Assembly (NCBI GenBank): GCA_017526785.1
Contig: JAFXQV010000026.1
Span: 1 to 51,623, forward strand
Source: Oscillibacter sp.
GTDB taxonomy: Bacteria > Bacillota > Clostridia > Oscillospirales > Oscillospiraceae
DNA length: 51,623 nt
Reading direction: 5' to 3'
Part shown: piece after piece, positions 28,874 to 37,834 of the stretch
Position numbering within the stretch: position 1 is the stretch's first letter
How the letters are laid out: every line of letters begins with the position of its first letter
Notes under the pieces: model-generated
Database searches by the model: none
The model's input: the letters and a program-made list of their open reading frames with translations, nothing else
Told to the model about the DNA's origin: nothing
Program-made: the position numbers and the translations under genes

Positions 28874-30256
28874 ATGTTTGAGCTGGATAACCGTCCGGAT
28901 ATTATCAAGGCCATTGAGGAACTCGTGCAGGAAAAGCGTTACGCCGAACTGCGCGACAGGCTCTCCCCGCTGGAAGCGGCGGACATCGCGTCGATTTGCG
29001 CGGACTTGCCCGAAGAACGGATTCCGCTTGTGTTCCGGCTTCTGCCCAAGGAACTGGCGGCGGAAGTCTTTGTCGAACTCGATTCAGACCAGCAGGAACT
29101 TTTAATTCGCGGCTTCTCCAACACCGAACTGAAAGAGGTTCTGGACGAGTTGTACCTTGACGACACGGTGGATATCGTGGAGGAAATGCCCGCTGGCGTC
29201 GTCAAGCGCATTCTCCAGCACTCCGACCCGGAGATGAGAAAGAGCATTAACGACATTCTCAAGTATCCGGAGGACTCGGCGGGCAGTATCATGACCACGG
29301 AGTTTGTCGACCTCATAGCGACCATGACCGTGGAGGACGCGCTGAAGCGTATCCGCCGCACGGGTCCCGACAAGGAGACAATTAACGTCTGCTACGTCAT
29401 CGACGAGGGACGCCGCCTCATGGGCATGCTGACTATCCGCACCATTCTGCTCGCAGAAGAGGACGACATTATCGGCGATATCATGGAGCGGAACTTCATT
29501 TACGTTCGGACGATGGACGACCAAGAGGCCGTGGCGCGGGCGCTGAGCCGTTACGACTTTCTCGCGCTTCCCGTTGTCGACAAGGAAGAGCGCCTCGTCG
29601 GTATTGTCACGGTCGACGACGCCATTGACGTTTTACAGGAAGAGACCACGGAGGATATCGAGAAAATGGCGGCCATTCTGCCGTCGGATAAGCCGTACCT
29701 CAAAACCGGGGTCTTTGAGACGTTCCGCTCCCGTATTCCGTGGCTGTTACTGCTGATGGTGTCGGCGACGTTCACGGGGCAGATTATCGCCGGATTCGAG
29801 GACGCCTTGGCGGCCGTCACGGTGCTTACGGCGTATATCCCCATGCTGATGGACACGGGCGGAAACTGCGGCTCCCAGTCGAGCGTGTCCGTGATACGCG
29901 GAATCTCCCTGAACGAGATTGCGTTCTCCGACCTCGGGAAAGTCGTCTGGAAGGAAATCCGCGTGGCGGTCGTCTGCGGCGCGACATTGGCCGTGTGCAA
30001 CTTTGCGAAACTCATGCTGATTGACCACTTTGTGTTCGGGAACGCGTCGGTGACGCCGCTTGTCTCGGCGGTCATCTGCCTGACGATGGTCTGCACGGTG
30101 TTCTGTGCGAAATTAGTGGGCTGTACGCTTCCCATGCTGGCGAAACGGGTGGGCTTTGACCCGGCCGTGATGGCGTCGCCGTTCATTACAACGATTGTCG
30201 ACGCCATTTCGCTGTTTATTTACTTCCGCATTGCCACGGTATTGCTCCGTGTATGA
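28874..30256 (+). CDS. mgtE: Magnesium transporter MgtE
   Basis: The protein has 460 residues. The ATG at 28874 follows GGAGGTG. It carries the helical MgtE N-domain (ERIPLVFRLLPKELAAEVFVEL), a CBS pair (SAGSIMTTEFVDL, IRTILLAEEDDIIGDIM, DFLALPVVDKEERLVG) that closes the channel when Mg2+ is plentiful, and five C-terminal membrane helices with the selectivity-region motif PMLMDTGGNCGSQSS. It should import Mg2+. Only 55 bases separate the start from the previous terminator, too little for an M-box riboswitch. A TTGACA at 28832 is present but I see no matching -10. Confidence 0.95.
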   Translation: MFELDNRPDIIKAIEELVQEKRYAELRDRLSPLEAADIASICADLPEERIPLVFRLLPKELAAEVFVELDSDQQELLIRGFSNTELKEVLDELYLDDTVDIVEEMPAGVVKRILQHSDPEMRKSINDILKYPEDSAGSIMTTEFVDLIATMTVEDALKRIRRTGPDKETINVCYVIDEGRRLMGMLTIRTILLAEEDDIIGDIMERNFIYVRTMDDQEAVARALSRYDFLALPVVDKEERLVGIVTVDDAIDVLQEETTEDIEKMAAILPSDKPYLKTGVFETFRSRIPWLLLLMVSATFTGQIIAGFEDALAAVTVLTAYIPMLMDTGGNCGSQSSVSVIRGISLNEIAFSDLGKVVWKEIRVAVVCGATLAVCNFAKLMLIDHFVFGNASVTPLVSAVICLTMVCTVFCAKLVGCTLPMLAKRVGFDPAVMASPFITTIVDAISLFIYFRIATVLLRV

Positions 30257-30272
30257 TTGTGTCCGAAATGAA

Positions 30273-30300
30273 AGCCCCGTCCGGCGTACCGGGCGGGGCT
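30273..30300. terminator. Terminator between convergent mgtE and pyk
   Basis: A 12-bp stem, AGCCCCGTCCGG with CCGGGCGGGGCT (one G-U pair), surrounds a CGTA loop between the converging mgtE and pyk stops. It can serve both directions, although the T-runs are short. Confidence 0.65.
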
Positions 30301-30306
30301 TCGGGC

Positions 30307-31761
30307 TTATCTCAGATTGGCCTTGGCAAAGTAGGTTTCTTCCTCGCGGATGACGTGGGCTTTAATCAGGTTTGTGGCGACGCTCCGCCCCAGCGGCACG
30401 CCCGCCGTAATCACGACCGTGTCGCCGTCGACGGCAAGGCCTTCTTTCAGCGCGATTTCCGACGACAGCGAGAAAATACGGTCGGTGGAGTTGACCTCGC
30501 CCGTGAGGAACGGAATCACGCCCCAGCTCAGCGCCATTTGACGGCGGACTTTCTCGTGCATCGTCAGCGCGGCGACCGGACACGCCGGACGGAAACGGCA
30601 AATCATCCGCGCCGTGTGGCCGGAGTTTGTCGCGGTCAGAATCGCCTTGGCGTTGAGGTCTTTCGCCGTCAGACAGCAGGTGTGGGTAATGGCGTCGTTG
30701 ATATTGGCATCCGGGGTCATGCCGCTTTCCTGAAACTGCTTCCAGAAGTCGATAGAGTTTTCCGCCTCCCGGACAATATTGTTCATGGTGGCGAGCGCCT
30801 CCACGGGATACTTTCCGGCGGCGGTCTCCCCGGAGAGCATGACACAGCTTGTACCGTCAAAGACGGCGTTCGCCACGTCCGAAACTTCGGCGCGTGTCGG
30901 GCGCGGGTTTCTCATCATGGAATCCAGCATTTGCGTGGCGGTGACGACGAGTTTCCCGGCCTGCAAGCACTTCCGAATCACGCTCTTCTGAATGACCGGC
31001 ACGCGGGAGGCCGGAATCTCCACGCCCAAGTCTCCGCGCGCGACCATGATGCCGTCGGCGGCCTGTAGAATGGCGTCGAGGTTGTCCACGCCCTCCTGAT
31101 TCTCGATTTTGGCGATAATCTGCATACGTTCGCCGCCGTTTTCGCGGAGGACTTTCCGTATCGCCTCCACGTCGGACGCCTGCCGGACGAAAGACGCCGC
31201 GATAAAGTCGAAGTCGTTCTGAATGCCGAAAACGATGTCCGAAATATCCTGTTCCGTCAGCGCGGGGAGGCTGATGTGGACGCCGGGAATGTTAATGGAC
31301 TTGTTGGCGGAGAGCGTCCCGGCGTTGGCGGCCTTGCAGATGATTTCCGTGTCCCGGATTTCCTCCACGTCGAGTTCCACAAGGCCGTCGTCAATCAGGA
31401 TACGCTGGCCGCGCTGTACTTCCTGCGGGAGATTCGGGTAGGTCACGGACACCACGCCTTGATTGCCCGTGATGTCTCTGGAAGTCAGGGTAAAGATGTC
31501 CCCGGCTTTGAGTTCGATGCTTTTCGTCTCGAAACTGCGGATACGGATTTCGGGGCCTTTGGTGTCCAGCACGGTGGCGATGGGCAGTCCCAGACTGTCG
31601 CGCAGTCCGGCGAAGTTCTGGAGCCGGGCAAGGTGTTCTTCATGGGAGCCGTGGGAGAAGTTGAAGCGAGCCGCGTTCATGCCGCCGAGCATGAGGGCGC
31701 GGAGCGTTTCGGGGTTGTCCGTGGCGGGGCCGAGAGTACAGATAATTTTTGTGCGTCTCAT
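30307..31761 (-). CDS. pyk: Pyruvate kinase
   Basis: The protein has 484 residues. I chose MRRTKIICTLGPATDN at 31761, which follows GAGGAGG; a longer upstream start has no such site. It converts phosphoenolpyruvate and ADP to pyruvate and ATP. Typical stretches are NAARFNFSHG, LDTKGPEIR, the catalytic/K+ segment IIAKIENQEG, the active-site signature ARGDLGVEIP, and TATQMLDSMMRNPRPTRAEVSDVANA. The C-terminal regulatory domain (AILTATNSGHTARMI, HVIREE) lacks the extra PEP-utiliser-like domain found in Bacillus enzymes. It stands alone on the reverse strand with its own promoter. Confidence 0.97.
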   Translation of the reverse strand: MRRTKIICTLGPATDNPETLRALMLGGMNAARFNFSHGSHEEHLARLQNFAGLRDSLGLPIATVLDTKGPEIRIRSFETKSIELKAGDIFTLTSRDITGNQGVVSVTYPNLPQEVQRGQRILIDDGLVELDVEEIRDTEIICKAANAGTLSANKSINIPGVHISLPALTEQDISDIVFGIQNDFDFIAASFVRQASDVEAIRKVLRENGGERMQIIAKIENQEGVDNLDAILQAADGIMVARGDLGVEIPASRVPVIQKSVIRKCLQAGKLVVTATQMLDSMMRNPRPTRAEVSDVANAVFDGTSCVMLSGETAAGKYPVEALATMNNIVREAENSIDFWKQFQESGMTPDANINDAITHTCCLTAKDLNAKAILTATNSGHTARMICRFRPACPVAALTMHEKVRRQMALSWGVIPFLTGEVNSTDRIFSLSSEIALKEGLAVDGDTVVITAGVPLGRSVATNLIKAHVIREEETYFAKANLR

Positions 31762-31804
31762 ACTGGTGCCTCCTCGTGAAAATAACGACGGTTGCAATGG
31801 CCTT

Positions 31805-31833
31805 ATTGTATCACAGGGGAGATTGCTTTACAA
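31805..31833 (-). promoter_or_regulatory. Promoter of pyk
   Basis: Reverse-strand TTGTAA (31828-31833) and TACAAT (31805-31810) are 17 bases apart, 43 bases before the pyk start. Confidence 0.55.
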
Positions 31834-31939
31834 GATACGCGCACACGGTTTCCCGGCAAAATTTGTCGGCCTGTACGATACGCCTGCTTTCCGCATTCGC
31901 GGAGTTCATGGTTTCACATTTGACCGCTTATGTTTTACG

Positions 31940-32536
31940 TCACCGCGTCACCGCGTCCCCGCAAAGCGCGAACGCCGCGCCCATGACCAGTTTATCGGCC
32001 GTTTGCAACAGTGCCTCCTTGGGCAGTGACATTCCCCGGTCGAACCATGTTTTCATCAGCCCCGTCAGCCCGAACGCCACGAAGCTGGAAAAGTACGTCA
32101 GTTGCTCTTCCGTGAGCGCGGCATAGCGCCGCGCAATCAGCCGGCGTCCGTTGGCGCAGGCCAGCCTCTGGATACCCTCCAGAAAGCCGCTGCACGAATC
32201 ATTCTTGAACAGCGTCGCGCACGCCTCCCGGTGGGCTAATACGTAGTCCAGAAGCGGTTCAAAGAGGGGGCGCAGCGAATTTCCCGCCACGGCCTCCTGC
32301 AAATGCGCGTCGATTAAGGCCTGTGCCTCGTTGAGCATATCGTCCTCGACGCTCCGCATAAGCGCGGCGGTGTCGGGGTAGTGCAGATAGAACGTGCCGC
32401 GGTTCACGTCGGCGCGCTCGGTGATGTCCCGGACGGAAATCCGGGAAAAGCCCTTTTCCCGTAAAAGGTCCATGAAGCCCTGCTTCAAGAGCTTGCGGGA
32501 ACGTCTGGCGCGGCGGTCTTCCGAAATTTCCGCCAT
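31940..32536 (-). CDS. TetR/AcrR-family transcriptional regulator
   Basis: The protein has 198 residues. The N-terminal helix-turn-helix reads KLLKQGFMDLLREKGFSRIS followed by VRDITERADVNRGTFYLHY, typical of TetR. The C-terminal region is a helical ligand-binding and dimerisation domain (FLEGIQRLACANG, FVAFGLTGLMKTWFDRG) like the TetR_C group seen next to MMPL exporters. It is divergent from the coiled-coil/MMPL pair with overlapping promoters, so it probably represses both itself and that pair until a ligand is bound. The ligand is unknown. Confidence 0.92.
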   Translation of the reverse strand: MAEISEDRRARRSRKLLKQGFMDLLREKGFSRISVRDITERADVNRGTFYLHYPDTAALMRSVEDDMLNEAQALIDAHLQEAVAGNSLRPLFEPLLDYVLAHREACATLFKNDSCSGFLEGIQRLACANGRRLIARRYAALTEEQLTYFSSFVAFGLTGLMKTWFDRGMSLPKEALLQTADKLVMGAAFALCGDAVTR

Positions 32537-32604
32537 AATGAGTTGTCGCCTCCCGATATGCCGGAAAATTTCCCGGTTTTCCGGCGAATATGTAAAAATG
32601 CCTC

Positions 32605-32654
32605 TTGCGTTTTCAGCATGTCCGCATTATAATATACGGCTGTACGAAAGTCAA
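32605..32654. promoter_or_regulatory. Overlapping divergent promoters between the TetR gene and the coiled-coil/MMPL operon
   Basis: Leftward: TTGACT (32649-32654), 17 bases, TATAAT (32626-32631). Rightward: TTGCGT (32605-32610), 17 bases, TATAAT (32628-32633). The two -10 boxes share the palindromic ATTATAAT, so RNA polymerase can occupy only one at a time. A TetR dimer bound here would block both. A TCAACACTT direct repeat (32651 and 32671) lies just downstream. Confidence 0.65.
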
Positions 32655-32701
32655 CACTTTTTCGGTTAATCAACACTTGTCTATGAAAGGAAGTTTTCTC
32701 A

Positions 32702-35638
32702 ATGTCCGTCCGGAGATTGAAATGTCTGTTCTCCGTCGTGTTGTCGCTTCTGCTGACGTATCCCGCGCAGGCCGCGCCGATGGTCGACGACGGCGTACAC
32801 CCCGCCTACGACGAGGCCTACTACGCCACCACGGACTATTACGGCAATCTGACCAACGGAAGCGTGGTGAAAAGTTACACCTTGCGCGGCGCGTCCTCTA
32901 TTACGGATTACGGCGTCTACGACGAGGTTGTGAACCTCACCGACGGCACCGCGCCCTTGCGCGACAATGACCGCCTGCTTTTCCGTTTCGGACAGGACGC
33001 CCCGTCGCACTTCTACTTCGAGGGCAAGACAAAGGAACCCTTCGACAATCTCCCGTGGACGCTGGGCGTACAGTACCGCCTCAACGGCGTCCCGGTCAAG
33101 GCCGAGGAGCTGTCCGGGAAAACGGGTCTCGTGGAAATCAACGTCGACGCCGTACCCAACGAGGCCGCCAGCGAATACGCGCGCTACAACTACATCCTGA
33201 CGGCGGCGGCCGTGTTCAATCAGGACGACATCTTGTCTCTGGAAGCCCCCGGCGCGCAGATACAGTTAATCGGCAATCTCCGGGCGGTTCTGTTCTTGGC
33301 CTTCCCCGGGGAGGAAGAGCATTTTTGCATACGCGTCGGCGCGGAAAGTTTCGAGTTCAACGGCCTGACGTTTATGATGGTTCCCGCCACGCTGTCACAG
33401 TTGGACGAAATCGCCAAGCTCAGCGAAAAAAAGAATGACTTGGAAGACAGTTACCACGACCTTTCCGACAGTCTCGACACCGTGCTTGACACCTTCCAGA
33501 GCATGCAGAGCAACCTCTACGAGACCGCCAACGGGCTGGACAAATTGGAGGACGCCCGGAAAACGATTTCAGCCGGAAAGGGTACTGTCTATGATTCACT
33601 CGACCGGGTGCAGGTTGACCTTGAAACGCTCGCCGGGGCGCTCAGCCCGGTAACGCGCCACGCCAACGAGGCGGAAGCCTTCCTGACCGACAGCCGGAAC
33701 GCGCTCAACGCCCTTGTGGACACCGTGCTACAGATGAACGGGAAACTTTCCGGGCTGGAAGATTCCCTCAAAGCGCTGGAAAGCGGCATGGGACGCATGG
33801 AAAGCGGCCTGTCCGACATTGAAACAGGTCTCGCCGGACTGGAAAAAAGTCTGGTCAGCGTGGAATTATCCCTCGAGGACACGTCCAGCGGCCTGAACGA
33901 CACGGCGGGCAGTCTGACCGCCGTCGACACGGGGCTTGCGGACGTGGAAAACGGGCTGGAATCCATGGAAAGCGACCTCTCCGCGACCGAAAACGGCATG
34001 GAGACGCTGGAAAGCAATCTGGAAACGCTGGAAAAGTCTCTGGAAGCCTTGGAGGGTGGCCTGAAGGAACTCGAAAGCGGCAGTAAGGACGTGAAAAAGA
34101 TTCTCAAAGACGCCTCCGACATGGAACACGACCTTAACATGCTGGGCGACCAGATGAATGATACCGGGATTCCGTCGCGTTCGAGTTCGTCGGGCAGCGC
34201 CGTCGGCCTGACGCAGAGCGACCTCGACAACGTCCGGCAAATCGCCGCGCTGTACAATCTGACGGCGGCGGGCGCGACGCCCAACGAGGCCGCGTTCTAT
34301 ACGGCCATGCTCACCGCGCAGGGGCAGGACGCCGAGACCGCCGCGCAAGTCGCGGCACTGTTCCAATCCGGAAACGCGGCGGTCATCGAGGCGCAAGGCC
34401 TGACGGAAACCTATCAGACCCTGAAAACGCTTTACAACGTCCCCGACTTCCAGACATTCGCCGCCGCGATTCTCCAACAGCGCGGCTACACCGCCGCCGA
34501 CGCCAAGAAAACCGCCAAGCAAATGGAACAGCTCTGGACGCTCTACCAGTCCCCGGAAGGCTCCGCCGCGCTGGAACTGCTTCTTTCCTCCATCAGCAAC
34601 ATTGACCGTAACATTACCGGGGTAACGAACGACGCGAACGACACGCTCTCCGTCGTTTCCAGCACGGCGGCCGACGTGATGTGGGACCTCGCCGACCTCT
34701 GCAAAGAGCTGGACGACCTCACGGAAATGGTCGACGACGCCCAGAAAGTTTCCGAAATTCTCCGCGACGCGTCCGGCGACCTGCGTACGCTTTCGGGCGG
34801 TCTCCGCGACACGTCCGGCGACTTGCGTACGGTGTTGGGCGACTTGCGCGGCACGTCCGGCGATTTACGCGCCACGTCCGCCGCCCTGCGCGGGGCAACC
34901 GCCCCCTTAGAGGACAGTCTGCACAGTCTTTCGGATTTGCTGGAATCCCTTACCGACGCCTCGAAGCACCTGCGCGGGACGCTGGCCTCTCTGCGCGGCA
35001 CCTCCGGGACGCTCCGCGATGTCTCGGCGACCGCCCGCGCCGCCTCGGAGAAAGTCCGCGACACCTCCGCAGTGCTCCGCTCCGCGCTCTCCGACACCGA
35101 CGCGCTCCGGAACGTCCTCAACGCCTACGAACCCTCGGCGCGCGGCGCGCTGGAGACCGTCAGAAGCCTTACGGGCGTCTCGACAACCGCCATCCGCGAC
35201 ATGAACGAACTGATTGCGCGTACGGAAACCCTCTTAAAGTCCGGCGGCGACAAACTCGACACCGGGACACGCGACACCCTGCAAGGCCTGACTTCCACCA
35301 TCCGCAAGGCCGCCGACGGCATGGACAGCACCAAAGACTTGCGCTCCGCCAAAGACACCATCACGGATTTAATAGAGGACACTTGGGACGATTACAGCGG
35401 CGACGTGAACAACCTTCTGAACATGGATTCTACGGCGGAGGCGCAGTCGCTGACTTCCCCCGACAATCCGGCTCCGCAGAGCCTGCAAATTCTCATTCGT
35501 ACGCAGGAAATCAAGGCCGACGACGCCGACGACGAAGCCGGGGACAGTGCCGCGGCAAAAGACAGGGGTACGTTTCTTTCCCGTCTGGGGCAGATGTTCC
35601 TTGACTTCTGGAACGCCTTGACCGGGATTTTCCACTGA
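32702..35638 (+). CDS. Secreted long coiled-coil protein (YhgE/Pip-like), partner of the MMPL exporter
   Basis: The protein has 978 residues. The ATG follows AAAGGAAG, and a signal peptide ends near QAAPMV. Residues 30-235 form a beta-rich head (SYTLRGASSITDYGVYDEVVNLTD, separated here as one domain). The remainder is almost entirely helical with 7-residue-like repetition, such as SGLEDSLKALESGMG, and later runs of LR(D/G)TSG units. Such proteins recall the extracellular part of YhgE/Pip family members, which are usually encoded with RND/MMPL transporters. No transmembrane helix is evident at the C-terminus. It lies 12 bases upstream of the MMPL gene and opposite a TetR gene, suggesting a tunnel or adaptor for export of an envelope molecule. 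Confidence 0.7.
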   Translation: MSVRRLKCLFSVVLSLLLTYPAQAAPMVDDGVHPAYDEAYYATTDYYGNLTNGSVVKSYTLRGASSITDYGVYDEVVNLTDGTAPLRDNDRLLFRFGQDAPSHFYFEGKTKEPFDNLPWTLGVQYRLNGVPVKAEELSGKTGLVEINVDAVPNEAASEYARYNYILTAAAVFNQDDILSLEAPGAQIQLIGNLRAVLFLAFPGEEEHFCIRVGAESFEFNGLTFMMVPATLSQLDEIAKLSEKKNDLEDSYHDLSDSLDTVLDTFQSMQSNLYETANGLDKLEDARKTISAGKGTVYDSLDRVQVDLETLAGALSPVTRHANEAEAFLTDSRNALNALVDTVLQMNGKLSGLEDSLKALESGMGRMESGLSDIETGLAGLEKSLVSVELSLEDTSSGLNDTAGSLTAVDTGLADVENGLESMESDLSATENGMETLESNLETLEKSLEALEGGLKELESGSKDVKKILKDASDMEHDLNMLGDQMNDTGIPSRSSSSGSAVGLTQSDLDNVRQIAALYNLTAAGATPNEAAFYTAMLTAQGQDAETAAQVAALFQSGNAAVIEAQGLTETYQTLKTLYNVPDFQTFAAAILQQRGYTAADAKKTAKQMEQLWTLYQSPEGSAALELLLSSISNIDRNITGVTNDANDTLSVVSSTAADVMWDLADLCKELDDLTEMVDDAQKVSEILRDASGDLRTLSGGLRDTSGDLRTVLGDLRGTSGDLRATSAALRGATAPLEDSLHSLSDLLESLTDASKHLRGTLASLRGTSGTLRDVSATARAASEKVRDTSAVLRSALSDTDALRNVLNAYEPSARGALETVRSLTGVSTTAIRDMNELIARTETLLKSGGDKLDTGTRDTLQGLTSTIRKAADGMDSTKDLRSAKDTITDLIEDTWDDYSGDVNNLLNMDSTAEAQSLTSPDNPAPQSLQILIRTQEIKADDADDEAGDSAAAKDRGTFLSRLGQMFLDFWNALTGIFH

Positions 35639-35650
35639 GGAGGCGGCGTC

Positions 35651-37750
35651 ATGCTCGATAAAATTGCCCACTGGCTGACCCGTAAGCCCGCCCTTGTGCT
35701 GACAATCGCCGCCCTGCTGATGATTCCGTCCGCGCTGGGCTACGTCGCCACGCGCGTGAATTACGACGTTCTGTCGTACATCCCCGCCGATATGGACGCC
35801 TCGCGCGGGGAAAAGCTCCTCGAAGACCCGTTTAACATGGCCGCCACAAATATGTTAATCGTGGAGGGCATGCCCGCCGGGTACGCAAACGACCTTGTAC
35901 ACGCTATCAAGAACGTGGACGGGGTGTCCAACGTGCTGTGGCTCAGCAACCTTGTCGGGGTACAGTTGCCCGTGGACATGATTCCGGCGCAGTTCCGGGA
36001 CATGTTCTTCTCCGGCGACGCCACCATGATGTTGATACAGTACGACCACCCCGGCGCGTCCAACGAGACCATGAAGGCCATTGGGGACGTGCGGAAACTC
36101 TGCAACGAGAAATGTTTTCTGGCGGGCTTCTCCGTCGTCACCAAGGACACCCGCGACATCATGGAGGGCGAACTGCCGTATTTCGTCGGGTTCGCGGTTC
36201 TTCTGGCGCTGATTTCGCTGTCATTGTGTCTGGAATCGACCGTTTTGCCGTTCGTACTCATGATGAGTATCGGTATCGCCGTCGTCTACAACTTAGGCAC
36301 TAACGTCTTTATGGGGGAAATCTCGTTTCTCACGAAAGCAATCGCGGCCGTGTTGCAGTTGGGCGTCACGGTGGACTACTCCATATTCCTGTATCACCGC
36401 TATGTCGCGGAGCGCCCGGATTACCCCGACCGCCGCGACGCTATGGCGCAGGCCGTCGTGGCGGCGTTCCGGTCGCTGTCGGGTTCCAGCATGACCACAA
36501 TCGCCGGGTTTCTGGCGCTGTGCTTCATGCGCATGACGTTAGGTCGTGACCTCGGCCTCGTCATGGCGAAAGGCGTCGTCCTCGGCGTCACGACCGTGGT
36601 ACTGGTTCTGCCGTCGTTCCTGCTCCTGTTCGACAACTGGATTGAGCGGCACCGCCACCCGATTCTGATTCCCAGTTTCCACGGCGTCAACGTTCGCACT
36701 CTCCGGCACTACCGGATTTTCGTGTTACTCATGATACTGATTGCCGTGCCGTCCGTGTACGCCTCCAGCCGCGCCGAAGTGTATTACCAGATTGACGACT
36801 CCCTGCCGCAGGATATCGCCTCCATTGTCAGCAACAAGAAACTCAAGAACGAATTCAATATGGCAACGTCCCATTTCATCGTCATGCGCGACGACCTCAA
36901 CGCCGCGCAGATGAGCGACATTGAGAACAAAATTGAGAATCTGCCGGGCATTACGTCGGTAGTCTCGTATCATAAGATGTTGGGAAGCGGACTTCCCGAC
37001 TTCTTCATCCCGTCCAGCCTGAAAGAGATGCTGAAACAGGGCGGCTACCAGCTCCTGATGGTGAACTCGTCCTACCAGACCGCCACCGACAAAATACAGA
37101 AGCAAATGCGCGACATGGAAAGCATTCTCAAAGCCTACGACCCGGACGCCATGATTACCGGGGAGGGCGCGTTATACCAAGGCCTCATTGACACATCCGG
37201 CCCCGATATCCGCCTGACAAACTTTTTGTCCGTCGCGGCCATTTTCCTGATTATCGCCGTCACGTTTCAGTCGATTTCCGTGCCGCTGGTACTCGTGGCC
37301 GCTATCGAACTGGCGATTCAAATCAATCAGAGTATTGCCTACTTCACTGGTACGGAAAACTTTTTTCTGGCTCCGGTCATCATCAGCAGTATACAGTTAG
37401 GCGCTACCGTGGACTACGCCATTTTAATGACATCCCGCTTTCAGGAGGAGTTACGCGCCGGGAAATCCCGCGAGGAGGCCATACAGATTGCCGCCGATAC
37501 CTCGGACGCCTCCATTATCACAAGCGCGTTGGTACTCTTCGGCGCGACACTGGGCGTGTCGTTTATCTCCACCATTGGATTAATTGGCACAATTTGTATC
37601 ATGCTGGCGCGGGGCGCGGTCATATCGGCGGTGGTCAGCCTGTTCTTTCTTCCGGCGCTGTTGTATGTGTGCGAGCCGCTGTTTAACGTGACCTCCCTGC
37701 ACTGGCGCACGACGCCCGGTCAGAAAGACGTTCCGTCCGTCCCGGCGTGA
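35651..37750 (+). CDS. MMPL/RND-family exporter
   Basis: The protein has 699 residues. GAGGAGG precedes the ATG. There are two similar halves, each with one membrane helix, an extracellular loop domain of about 130-150 residues, and five further helices. MMPL signatures are FLTKAIAAVLQLGVTVDYSIFL with YHRY in the first half, and SSIQLGATVDYAILMTSRF in the second; the TVDY aspartates are the usual proton-relay residues. The family exports lipids, siderophores or drugs using the proton gradient. Coupling to the secreted coiled-coil protein upstream and the divergent TetR gene suggests inducible export. Substrate unknown. Confidence 0.92.
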   Translation: MLDKIAHWLTRKPALVLTIAALLMIPSALGYVATRVNYDVLSYIPADMDASRGEKLLEDPFNMAATNMLIVEGMPAGYANDLVHAIKNVDGVSNVLWLSNLVGVQLPVDMIPAQFRDMFFSGDATMMLIQYDHPGASNETMKAIGDVRKLCNEKCFLAGFSVVTKDTRDIMEGELPYFVGFAVLLALISLSLCLESTVLPFVLMMSIGIAVVYNLGTNVFMGEISFLTKAIAAVLQLGVTVDYSIFLYHRYVAERPDYPDRRDAMAQAVVAAFRSLSGSSMTTIAGFLALCFMRMTLGRDLGLVMAKGVVLGVTTVVLVLPSFLLLFDNWIERHRHPILIPSFHGVNVRTLRHYRIFVLLMILIAVPSVYASSRAEVYYQIDDSLPQDIASIVSNKKLKNEFNMATSHFIVMRDDLNAAQMSDIENKIENLPGITSVVSYHKMLGSGLPDFFIPSSLKEMLKQGGYQLLMVNSSYQTATDKIQKQMRDMESILKAYDPDAMITGEGALYQGLIDTSGPDIRLTNFLSVAAIFLIIAVTFQSISVPLVLVAAIELAIQINQSIAYFTGTENFFLAPVIISSIQLGATVDYAILMTSRFQEELRAGKSREEAIQIAADTSDASIITSALVLFGATLGVSFISTIGLIGTICIMLARGAVISAVVSLFFLPALLYVCEPLFNVTSLHWRTTPGQKDVPSVPA

Positions 37751-37768
37751 CGCCGACGCCTGTTCCGC

Positions 37769-37797
37769 TTGACATTCCCGGCGAATTTTGGCATAAT
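37769..37797 (+). promoter_or_regulatory. Promoter of the TIR/NB-ARC/TPR gene
   Basis: TTGACA (37769-37774) and CATAAT (37792-37797) are exactly 17 bases apart, 18 bases after the MMPL stop. GGGAGGTGGG then precedes the ATG at 37835. The gene is therefore expressed independently of the export operon. Confidence 0.7.
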
Positions 37798-37834
37798 CAG
37801 CCGGAGAAACCGTTGTCGGGAGGTGGGCGCGTTC

